Assembly (NCBI GenBank): GCA_018896835.1
Contig: JAHILS010000061.1
Location: forward strand, 1-6,869
DNA length: 6,869 nt
Direction of reading: 5' to 3'
Source: Patescibacteria group bacterium
Lineage (GTDB): Bacteria; Patescibacteriota; Patescibacteriia; UBA9934
Positions 1-4,551 of this stretch are shown piece after piece. The notes beneath the pieces are model-generated. The model was not told the origin of the DNA. It did no database searches and saw only the letters and a list, made by a program, of their open reading frames with translations. Position 1 is the first letter of the stretch. Each line of letters opens with the position of its first letter. The position numbers and the translations under genes are program-made.

Positions 1-1170
1 AATATCAAAGTATTCTGCAACTGTTTGAATGATGTGCTTAGGAGAAACGGTTTTTTTAATGGTGTTAAGGTCAAAGCCGTCGATGATAGGAATTACTGTT
101 TCCAAAGTAGCATCAATGTTTTTAAATTGGTGATAGGCAACAATTTTATTTAGTGCACCTTCCAGTTCACGAACGTTTGAGGCGATGTTGGCAGCGATGT
201 GATGCAAAATATCTCTTGATAACTCAACACCCCTTTTTTGACACTTAATTTGCAGAATTGCTATGCGGGTTTCAAGGTCGGGTGCGCCAATGTCCACCAA
301 CATGCCCCACTCTAACCTTGATAATAAGCGTTTTTCCAAGGACGCTATTGCTTTTGGTGCTCTATCTGAAGAGATAACTATTTGTTTGTTGCTTTGGTGC
401 AGGGTATTAAAAGTGTGGAAGAATTCCTCCTGAGTTCCCTCTTTTCCGGTTATAAATTGGATGTCATCAATGAGTAAAAGATCAACGTTTCTATAGCGAT
501 CCTTAAATTCTTTAGCATGACCAGAGCGAACTGACTGAATAAATTCATTAGTAAAGTGTTCACAGCTCGCATAGAGTATTTTAGCGTTTGGGTTTTTACG
601 CTTCATTTCATGTCCAATGGCCTGTAGTAGGTGAGTTTTACCCAGCCCAACGTCGCCATAAACAAAAACTGGATTGTATGTGCCACCCGGGTGTGAGGCA
701 ACCGCCTGGGCGGCTGCGTAGGCAAGCTCGTTTTGCTTACCAACAACAAAAGTATCAAAAGTATAGTTTTTATTGAGAGTAAATGGTGAGTTGCATGGTT
801 CCTGCTCCGAAGTTGTGAAGCCGAGGTTTGATGGGGTATCAATTCGAGTATCAAATTGTGGCTCGTCTTCGGTTGTTTGTTGTTTCTGTTCATCAAAAAT
901 AACAGCCTTGGGTTCAGTGGCGCGTGTTTCAACTTTATAAACAAGCGACCGCAAAGGCTGTTCTGTGATGTTTTGTAGGGCCAGTAAAATGTCTTTGTGA
1001 TATTTTTTCTCCAGCCACGCTTTGGTAAAGGTGTTTGGGACTCCGACTGTAACCTCGTTTCCCTGAAAGTCTATAATAAATGTGCTTCGAAACCACGTTG
1101 TAAAATGGGCTTTGCTTAGCTTGAGTTCAAGCTCACCTAAGGTGGCTTGCCAAAGTTCGTGTGTATTCAT
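1..1170 (-). CDS. dnaA: Chromosomal replication initiator protein DnaA (C-terminus cut by window edge)
   Basis: DnaA is the AAA+ ATPase that binds DnaA boxes at oriC, melts the origin and loads the replicative helicase. The reading frame is open for 390 codons from the ATG at 1170 to the window edge. Domain I spans about residues 1-80 (MNTHELWQATL start), followed by a short charged linker to about 135. The AAA+ core shows Walker A GDVGLGKTH (172-180), Walker B LLIDDIQF (232-239), sensor I ISSDR (266-270), an arginine-finger segment RLLSRLEWG (281-289) and sensor II NVRELEG (332-338). Domain IV has only begun, so the helix-turn-helix that reads the DnaA box lies outside the window. Walker A has Asp where GGVGLGKTH is usual. 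No Shine-Dalgarno precedes the ATG (CCCCCTGCTTTT). The gene diverges from rpmH across the putative origin, which also fits dnaA identity. The call is very secure. Confidence 0.98.
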   Translation of the reverse strand, partial: MNTHELWQATLGELELKLSKAHFTTWFRSTFIIDFQGNEVTVGVPNTFTKAWLEKKYHKDILLALQNITEQPLRSLVYKVETRATEPKAVIFDEQKQQTTEDEPQFDTRIDTPSNLGFTTSEQEPCNSPFTLNKNYTFDTFVVGKQNELAYAAAQAVASHPGGTYNPVFVYGDVGLGKTHLLQAIGHEMKRKNPNAKILYASCEHFTNEFIQSVRSGHAKEFKDRYRNVDLLLIDDIQFITGKEGTQEEFFHTFNTLHQSNKQIVISSDRAPKAIASLEKRLLSRLEWGMLVDIGAPDLETRIAILQIKCQKRGVELSRDILHHIAANIASNVRELEGALNKIVAYHQFKNIDATLETVIPIIDGFDLNTIKKTVSPKHIIQTVAEYFDI

Positions 1171-1205
1171 AAAAGCAGGGGGTAAATGAAGTACTCAGGT
1201 CGACG

Positions 1206-1280
1206 TGTGAATAGTATATCAGATATCCACAGGCTTCAAGTGATGTCAAAGCTCTATGCCTGTGCTGTGGTTGTGGATAT
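1206..1280. promoter_or_regulatory. Cluster of three DnaA-box-like sites
   Basis: Three near-consensus boxes are present. 1206-1214 reads TGTGAATAG (CTATTCACA on the minus strand), 1223-1231 reads ATATCCACA on the plus strand, and 1272-1280 reads TGTGGATAT (ATATCCACA on the minus strand). Each differs from TTATNCACA at one base. The last two are the identical 9-mer in inverted orientation, with 40 bp between them. The middle site lies inside the probable dnaA promoter, so binding there could also autorepress dnaA. Confidence 0.6.
1211..1239 (-). promoter_or_regulatory. Probable dnaA promoter
   Basis: On the minus strand TTGAAG (1239-1234) could be a -35 element, with TACTAT (1216-1211, 17-bp spacer) or the better-looking TATACT (1218-1213, 15-bp spacer) as the -10. 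A DnaA-box-like site at 1223-1231 sits in the spacer. The elements are only moderate matches, so the exact start site is uncertain. Confidence 0.35.
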
Positions 1281-1322
1281 AGTGTTCAAAACTACCAAAC
1301 TATCCCCCACCCCAGCATTTCA

Positions 1323-1351
1323 TTGACAAAAATTGATTATAAATGTATGCT
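1323..1351 (+). promoter_or_regulatory. rpmH promoter
   Basis: A perfect TTGACA (-35, 1323-1328) is followed after 17 bp by TATGCT (-10, 1346-1351). Transcription would start near 1358, giving a leader of about 17 nt before the rpmH ATG at 1376. The in-frame ATG at 1343 lies inside the promoter and so cannot be the start. Confidence 0.7.
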
Positions 1352-1375
1352 CTGTACACTTTAGATAATGAGCAT

Positions 1376-1528
1376 ATGCCTAAACGAACGTATCAACCAA
1401 AGAAGCGGCACCGTGCTCGAAAACACGGCTTTCGTGCTCGAATGAGTACCAAAGATGGACGCACAGTGCTAAAGCGCCGACGGGCAAAGGGTAGAAAGCG
1501 ACTAACAGTCGCGGCCCGAATGTCCTAA
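1376..1528 (+). CDS. rpmH: 50S ribosomal protein L34
   Basis: L34 is a very small, highly basic protein that packs against 23S rRNA in the large ribosomal subunit. The 50-residue product starts MPKRTYQPKKRHR and contains the family core HGFRARMSTKDGR, then RRRAKGRKRLTV. This matches L34 along its whole length with a few extra C-terminal residues (AARMS); the family is usually about 44-47 residues. The frame is open from an ATG at 1343, but that codon lies upstream of the expected transcript start. The ATG at 1376 begins exactly at the conserved MPKRTYQP. No clear Shine-Dalgarno is visible. It is the first gene after the putative origin, diverges from dnaA, and is followed at once by a strong terminator. 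Confidence 0.97.
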   Translation: MPKRTYQPKKRHRARKHGFRARMSTKDGRTVLKRRRAKGRKRLTVAARMS

Positions 1529-1555
1529 AAAAGATCGCCTCGGCGATCTTTTTTC
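1527..1555 (+). terminator. Intrinsic terminator of rpmH
   Basis: An 8-bp perfect stem AAGATCGC (1531-1538) / GCGATCTT (1543-1550) closes a CTCG tetraloop. It is flanked by an A-run on the left and TTTTTT on the right, and the A-run overlaps the rpmH stop codon. The symmetry would let it work in both directions. It separates rpmH from rnpA, which has its own promoter. Confidence 0.9.
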
Positions 1556-1573
1556 TTTCTTTTCCGTTTTTGC

Positions 1574-1602
1574 TTTAAACTTTATTCTTTCTACTTTATA
1601 CT
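1574..1602 (+). promoter_or_regulatory. rnpA promoter, placed for a possible leaderless mRNA
   Basis: TTTAAA (1574-1579) and TATACT (1597-1602) are separated by 17 bp. The -10 ends only 8 bp before the rnpA ATG at 1611, so transcription would start at or just before the start codon. No Shine-Dalgarno is present. The fit to consensus is moderate for the -35 and good for the -10. Confidence 0.5.
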
Positions 1603-1610
1603 GATCCTAT

Positions 1611-1952
1611 ATGTTCAAGCAAAAGAATCGGCTTAAAAAACAAACAGAGGTACAGGAAGTTGTAAAAAAAGGAAAGAGTGTTTTTGATCCTGTTTGCGGA
1701 ATTAGATTTTCAAAAAATAAACTAGCAGAAAGCAGGTTTGCTATTGTTGCTGGATTAAAGGTTAATAAAAGTGCGGTTAAAAGAAATCGAGTTCGTCGCC
1801 AGTATCGAGAGGTTATTAAACTGCATATTAATATGATAAAACCTGGATTTGATGTTGTTTTGTTTGTTTCCGCTCAGTCATTGGACTTGACCTATGCTCA
1901 AAAGGAGGAAAGATTGCTCGCGGTTCTTAAAAGGGCTGGTTTGTGGGCTTAA
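1611..1952 (+). CDS. rnpA: Ribonuclease P protein component
   Basis: RnpA is the protein subunit of RNase P. It binds the catalytic RNA and helps remove 5' leaders from precursor tRNAs. The product is 113 residues, normal for the family (about 110-120). The N-terminus (KQKNRLKKQTEVQEVVKKG) matches the usual opening helix. The RNR signature is clear at residues 50-67, with KRNRVRRQYRE aligned to the family pattern of basic residues. The C-terminal part (GFDVVLFV, then a Lys/Glu/Leu-rich helix) fits the final strand and helix. Its place after rpmH and before yidD is the conserved bacterial order. The ATG at 1611 is used because the -10 element lies just upstream; there is no ribosome binding site. 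The stop TAA overlaps the yidD ATG. Confidence 0.95.
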   Translation: MFKQKNRLKKQTEVQEVVKKGKSVFDPVCGIRFSKNKLAESRFAIVAGLKVNKSAVKRNRVRRQYREVIKLHINMIKPGFDVVLFVSAQSLDLTYAQKEERLLAVLKRAGLWA

Positions 1953-2194
1953 TGAGTAAAATAATACGAAAAATAGCGGTTTTACCAATTATTTTGTATC
2001 AAAAAACCATGTCTCCTGACCATGGACCGATACGGATTTATTTTAAACACGGGTATTGTCGTTTTTATCCAACCTGTTCTGAGTATTCCAAGCAAGCAAT
2101 TTTGAAATATGGAATTATTCGCGGAGGTTTAAAAGGAATATATCGAGTTTTGCGTTGTAATCCCTGGAATAAAGGCGGGATTGATATGCCATAA
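1952..2194 (+). CDS. yidD: Membrane protein insertion efficiency factor YidD
   Basis: YidD is a small membrane-associated protein that assists YidC in inserting inner-membrane proteins. The 80-residue product has the family layout: an N-terminal amphipathic/hydrophobic segment (KIAVLPIILYQKTMSP), the cysteine motif CRFYPTCSEY (residues 36-45), RCNPW (68-72) and a GGIDMP tail resembling the usual GGYDPVP. I chose the ATG at 1952 because it overlaps the rnpA stop as TAATG, which suits translational coupling. An in-frame GTG at 1943 would add only three residues. A GGAGG at about 1904-1908 is too far away to serve this start. In most bacteria yidC follows, but here the next gene is a convergent YggU-family gene, so the YidC partner must be encoded elsewhere. 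Confidence 0.95.
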   Translation: MSKIIRKIAVLPIILYQKTMSPDHGPIRIYFKHGYCRFYPTCSEYSKQAILKYGIIRGGLKGIYRVLRCNPWNKGGIDMP

Positions 2195-2209
2195 AGACTT
2201 ATTGTTTTG

Positions 2210-2461
2210 TCATCCTTGAAGACCACCCAGGTCAGTTCCATCAGGTAATTCGATATGTTTTACGCGGCTGGAATGCCCGCGTTTTAAAATTACGGCGCTT
2301 TTAGAAAGTTTTAACTGTTTTGCTAGGAAATTAATAAGTTCAACGTTCGCCTTCCCATCAACCGGAGGCGCATTTAGATCGATTACCACTGTTGAAGAGT
2401 CAATCCAAGACCGAAAACCAGTCTTTTTTGCGTTTGGTTTAACATGAACTGTTAGAATCAT
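2210..2461 (-). CDS. YggU/DUF167 family protein
   Basis: This is a member of the small conserved DUF167 (YggU) family, whose biochemical role is not established. From the ATG at 2461 the product is 83 residues: MILTVHVKPNAKKTG, then VVIDLNAPPVDGKANVEL with the family hallmark APPVDGKAN, then INFLAKQLKLSKSAVIL and a basic SRVKHIEL strand near the end. This covers the whole domain. The frame stays open to an ATG at 2512 (17 more residues), but the first codons of that extension lie inside a dispersed repeat (2494-2548) and the family alignment begins at the inner Met, so I prefer 2461. The outer start does have AGGA close upstream, so it is not excluded. The gene converges on yidD with a gap of 15 bp and no visible terminator hairpin. 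Confidence 0.9.
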   Translation of the reverse strand: MILTVHVKPNAKKTGFRSWIDSSTVVIDLNAPPVDGKANVELINFLAKQLKLSKSAVILKRGHSSRVKHIELPDGTDLGGLQG

Positions 2462-2493
2462 ATCAGTTGGGTGATGAGTTTTGTAATGATTCC

Positions 2494-2548
2494 CCATCCT
2501 GACAATAGTCATAGATCCTGAGCTTGCCGAAGGGGAGGGATCTTCTCG
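2494..2548. repeat. Dispersed 55-bp intergenic repeat, copy 1
   Basis: This matches 3706-3760 at 48 of 55 positions with no gap, and all seven differences are transitions. The core reads CCTGAGCTTGYCGAAGG, a motif I recognise as common in intergenic repeats of many bacteria. The CATTCCGAC start and GAGGAATCTT end of copy 2 also resemble that class. This copy overlaps the possible outer start codon of the YggU-family gene. Confidence 0.85.
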
Positions 2549-2570
2549 AACTTGATCGCATCGAGAAGAT
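2540..2570. repeat. Perfect 10-bp inverted repeat
   Basis: ATCTTCTCGA (2540-2549) pairs exactly with TCGAGAAGAT (2561-2570) across an 11-nt loop. It begins inside the end of the 55-bp repeat, so the elements form one composite block. There is no T-run beside it. It follows the pyruvate kinase-like gene and precedes the YggU-family gene on the minus strand, where it could stabilise or attenuate the transcript. Confidence 0.75.
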
Positions 2571-2576
2571 TTCTCA

Positions 2577-2593
2577 CCCCGCCTCTGGCGGGG
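2577..2593. repeat. GC-rich perfect hairpin
   Basis: CCCCGCC (2577-2583) and GGCGGGG (2587-2593) form a perfect 7-bp stem around a TCT loop. It lies 43 bp downstream of the stop of the pyruvate kinase-like gene on the minus strand. Neither side has a clear U-tract, so it is better described as a repeat-type palindrome than an intrinsic terminator. The flanks (GATTTCTCA on the left, TTCGAAATG on the right) resemble arms of common bacterial intergenic palindromes. Confidence 0.7.
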
Positions 2594-2636
2594 TTCGAAA
2601 TGGAAGACGACCAGACCTCTACAAAGGGCGTGGCTT

Positions 2637-3650
2637 TTAGTAACTTTCTACTGCGTTTATTATCTTCTTTGCGGTTTCTACTACTTGGCCGGGGTTTTTG
2701 TGATGAGCCGTCTCATTACACAACATGATAGCAGAAGCACCGTCTAAACAAGAATTTGTAATATCCAAAATGTCAGATCGTGCTGGCAGGGCTTGTGAAA
2801 GCATGGAAGTTAATGTTCCGGTGGCGACAACGCAGTATTTTCCTGATCTTCTTACTTTTGATACTAAATATTTTTGCGTTAGACCCAATATTTCAAACGG
2901 TGTAGTTAGCGCCAAGTCTCCGCGAGCGATTATTATCCCATGCACCACGCCCAGGATTTCATCAATATTATCAATGCCCTCTTTTGATTCTATTTTTGCT
3001 AAAACCTGCGGATTCCAATCGTCGGAAGTGTATTTTTTAAGCTTTGAAATAAGTTCTTCAAGCATTGCCCTGGATTTTATAAATGAAAATGCAACAACAT
3101 CAGGTTTGCTTTCTGGTAATTTTTCAAGCATTTCATCAATAAAAGGCACTATATGATTGAGTTTATCAGCCATGTCAGTGATTGAGATGACGCTTGACTG
3201 CACAAGTTCGCCCGCGTGGCATGATCTGGCAATGAATTCATTAGGACTATGGATGGCAATAACCTCAAACTGGAGATTACCGTCTTGCACAAAGAATTTT
3301 TCGCCAATTTTCAGGTTATCGGCCAGGTTTTCGGTTACAAAAGGAATATAAGCCAGCGGGTTAGAGCTAAGCGGGCCGTATAAAAATCTAAATTCCTGAC
3401 CCTCACTGATATTAATTCTTTCCTGTGGAAATTGACCTAAGCGCAGTTTTGCTTCAGGTAAATCAACAATTAAGTCGATCTTTCGGTCAGAGGCATTGAT
3501 TTGCTCACGAACATGCAACAATGTCTCAGCAATCTCATCTGCACCATCATGTGAACATTTTACGCGCAAAGCATCAACCCCGGCATCGATCATGGCCTGA
3601 ACATGAGCCGGGTTATAAGGTTTTTTCCAAACTGTGGCAATTATTTGCAT
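2637..3650 (-). CDS. Pyruvate kinase-like protein lacking the C-terminal domain, Lys-type (K+-independent) signature
   Basis: Pyruvate kinase transfers phosphate from phosphoenolpyruvate to ADP in the last step of glycolysis. The 337-residue product has the A-domain start (IIATV), the B domain (about 75-155, with VQDGNL in place of the usual DDGL) and the rest of the A barrel. Catalytic landmarks remain: AKIES with K219 and E221, ARGDL with D245, VAT with T277, and LDGASAIML / NETA. It ends at the A/C domain boundary; usual enzymes are about 470 residues, so the regulatory C domain is absent. The usual DTKGPEIRTG is DLPEAKLRLG, giving Leu, Lys and Leu at rabbit positions 113, 117 and 120, the K+-independent pattern. 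The usual RxNxSHG is RVKCSHDG, so Asn is replaced by Lys31. The early GPAS motif is missing. No Shine-Dalgarno precedes the ATG. It may be a compact true kinase or a divergent paralogue; family membership is secure. Confidence 0.88.
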   Translation of the reverse strand: MQIIATVWKKPYNPAHVQAMIDAGVDALRVKCSHDGADEIAETLLHVREQINASDRKIDLIVDLPEAKLRLGQFPQERINISEGQEFRFLYGPLSSNPLAYIPFVTENLADNLKIGEKFFVQDGNLQFEVIAIHSPNEFIARSCHAGELVQSSVISITDMADKLNHIVPFIDEMLEKLPESKPDVVAFSFIKSRAMLEELISKLKKYTSDDWNPQVLAKIESKEGIDNIDEILGVVHGIIIARGDLALTTPFEILGLTQKYLVSKVRRSGKYCVVATGTLTSMLSQALPARSDILDITNSCLDGASAIMLCNETAHHKNPGQVVETAKKIINAVESY

Positions 3651-3705
3651 AATGAAGGGATTGTGAAGAGATTATTTGGAGAAGATGTTAAGGAGGTCCT
3701 TTGTT

Positions 3706-3760
3706 CCATTCCGACGGTAGTCATAGATCCTGAGCTTGTCGAAGGGGAGGAATCTTTTCG
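3706..3760. repeat. Dispersed 55-bp intergenic repeat, copy 2
   Basis: This is the partner of 2494-2548 (48 of 55 identical, differences all transitions). It lies in the 298-bp gap between the pyruvate kinase-like gene and the GC-rich gene, about 56 bp upstream of the kinase start on the minus strand. The two copies are in the same orientation and bracket the kinase gene. The rest of that gap, 3761-3948, holds only two hairpins and AT-rich sequence that I cannot assign. Confidence 0.85.
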
Positions 3761-3829
3761 GTTTAGAGGTTAAAAAACAGTTGAAGGGAATTACGGAAGT
3801 GTATATCACCCATTTATTAGCAAATAAAC

Positions 3830-3851
3830 AACAGGAGCAGTTCCTCCTGTT
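3830..3851 (+). terminator. Hairpin, possible weak terminator
   Basis: AACAGGAG (3830-3837) pairs perfectly with CTCCTGTT (3844-3851) around a 6-nt loop. Read on the plus strand, only a short TTTC-type tail follows. No plus-strand gene lies directly upstream, so a terminator role is doubtful; it may be another intergenic palindrome. Confidence 0.4.
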
Positions 3852-3895
3852 TCTATCATATTGTATCAAAAAAATAGGAAATAGATGAAACACAT

Positions 3896-3924
3896 ACGCC
3901 CCGGTCCACGGTGGACTGGGGCGT
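3896..3924 (-). terminator. Long GC-rich palindrome after the GC-rich gene, probable terminator
   Basis: Left arm 3896-3909 and right arm 3911-3924 pair over 14 positions, all Watson-Crick except one G-T position (3903/3917). The core reads GTCCACGGTGGAC (13 bases). It begins 24 nt past the stop of the GC-rich gene on the minus strand, where a terminator would be expected. There is no adjacent U-run, and the arms are far richer in GC than the host terminators in this window. It appears to belong to the imported segment. Confidence 0.55.
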
Positions 3925-3948
3925 TTGACGATTGCGCGCACGAGGGCG

Positions 3949-4422
3949 CTAGCGAAAGCCGAGCGTGGTGTAGCAGTGGGCGCAGTCGTTGTCCTGAGGA
4001 CGGCTCTGTTTTTGCGCGTCGGGGTGTTCGATGACAATCTGCGTCTCACCCGTGCCTTCGAGCAGGCCGGTGAGTGGCAGGCCCTCGGGCGTGAGGTGAC
4101 GGTCGATGAAGTTCTCGGCGCCGTCGTCGGGCTCGGGCCAGCCGAAGAGGACGTTGTTGGGCACGAAGTGCAGGTCGCTCCGCTCCTCATCGATGTAGAT
4201 CACCATCTTGAGCCCATCGGGTTTGATGGTGCGCACCTGGAAGCTCGGGTCGTCGCAGTCGGCCTTGCCGTTCACGAGCTCCTTGTCGAGGCAGGCCTCG
4301 AGCACGGTGTGGGTTTTGTTTTCCATGCGGGCTGAGCCTATTTTTTGACCCAGCGTGCATGAAAAAGCCACGAGCGCTGCGACGAGAAAGGATGTGGGAA
4401 GTATAAGTCTGTAGTCGTACAC
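3949..4422 (-). CDS. Probable lipoprotein of unknown family, GC-rich and likely horizontally acquired
   Basis: I do not recognise this family. From the GTG at 4422 the product is 157 residues. It opens MYDYR, then a hydrophobic stretch LILPTSFLVAALVAFSC, which looks like a lipoprotein signal with Cys22 as the lipidation site (the lipobox AFSC is atypical). The mature part is acidic, with ACLDKELVNGKADCDD, a central IKPDGLKMVIYIDEE / FVPNNVLFGWPEP region, and a C-terminal CAHC pair. I chose GTG 4422 because GGAGG (4427-4431) sits 4 nt upstream. An in-frame ATG at 4464 has no ribosome site and falls between a possible TTGACC -35 (4483-4478) and this start. Codon third positions are overwhelmingly G or C, unlike every neighbour, which supports real coding and a high-GC donor. 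The stop TAG is followed by a strong palindrome. A cell-envelope role is inferred from the signal only. Confidence 0.7.
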   Translation of the reverse strand: MYDYRLILPTSFLVAALVAFSCTLGQKIGSARMENKTHTVLEACLDKELVNGKADCDDPSFQVRTIKPDGLKMVIYIDEERSDLHFVPNNVLFGWPEPDDGAENFIDRHLTPEGLPLTGLLEGTGETQIVIEHPDAQKQSRPQDNDCAHCYTTLGFR

Positions 4423-4493
4423 GGTGCCTCCGTGGTGTTGGCAGGCTCGGTAAAAGGTTGCCATAGAGTGAGGCGGAGGTCAAGAGGAAATCG

Positions 4494-4525
4494 AAAAATA
4501 AAAGAACCAGCTTTCGCCGGCTCTT
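4494..4525 (-). terminator. Intrinsic terminator of tig
   Basis: On the minus strand AAGAGCCGGC, a GAAA tetraloop and GCTGGTTCTT form a 10-bp stem with two G-U pairs (4525-4502), followed by TTATTTTT. It begins 27 bp past the trigger factor stop. Nearly the same hairpin terminates hppA at 6012-6041. Confidence 0.9.
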
Positions 4526-4551
4526 ATCTACATTCTAATTTCTACGTTCCA

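Larger units (their letters stand above)
1171..1375. other. oriC: Putative chromosomal origin (oriC) between dnaA and rpmH
   Basis: This 205-bp non-coding gap separates divergent dnaA and rpmH, a classic position for oriC. It contains three 9-mers close to TTATNCACA on mixed strands, and an AT-rich stretch at about 1326-1347 that could act as an unwinding element but also overlaps the rpmH promoter. The box matches and gene order are seen directly; origin function is inferred. The other usual place for boxes, downstream of dnaA, is outside the window. Confidence 0.6.

Noticed and set aside
603..944. Open frame of 113 codons on the minus strand
   Set aside because: It overlaps the AAA+ part of dnaA in another frame and its protein has no recognisable features.
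1343..1375. Upstream ATG that would extend L34 by 11 residues
   Set aside because: It lies inside the rpmH promoter, before the expected transcript start, and the extension has no counterpart in the L34 family.
1901..1916. GGAGG followed by TTG inside rnpA, as a possible internal start
   Set aside because: The TTG is in the rnpA frame near its C-terminus and would give only a tiny fragment; the purine run encodes Lys-Glu-Glu in a normal helix.
1943..1951. GTG start for yidD three codons upstream
   Set aside because: The ATG at 1952 overlaps the rnpA stop as TAATG and fits the family start better; the difference is only three residues.
2725..3156. Plus-strand open frame opposite the pyruvate kinase-like gene
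   Set aside because: Antisense shadow; the minus strand carries the conserved kinase motifs throughout.
2494..3760. Two direct repeats about 1.2 kb apart as a CRISPR array or transposon ends
   Set aside because: There are only two copies, with no regular spacing, no spacers, and the intervening gene is a metabolic enzyme rather than a transposase.
3761..3895. Possible non-coding RNA in the AT-rich gap
   Set aside because: Only one simple hairpin is visible, with no recognisable promoter or conserved RNA motif.
3672..4190. Open frame of 172 codons on the minus strand
   Set aside because: It is a shadow of the GC-rich gene, rich in Ser, Thr, Arg and Pro, and runs past the island into unrelated AT-rich sequence.
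3925..4335. Plus-strand open frame of 136 codons in the GC-rich island
   Set aside because: High GC content gives long antisense frames. The minus-strand frame has the ribosome site, signal-like N-terminus and strong G/C third-position bias.
4187..4483. Minus-strand open frame of 98 codons in the island
   Set aside because: It overlaps the preferred gene in another frame and has an Arg/His-rich, low-complexity product.
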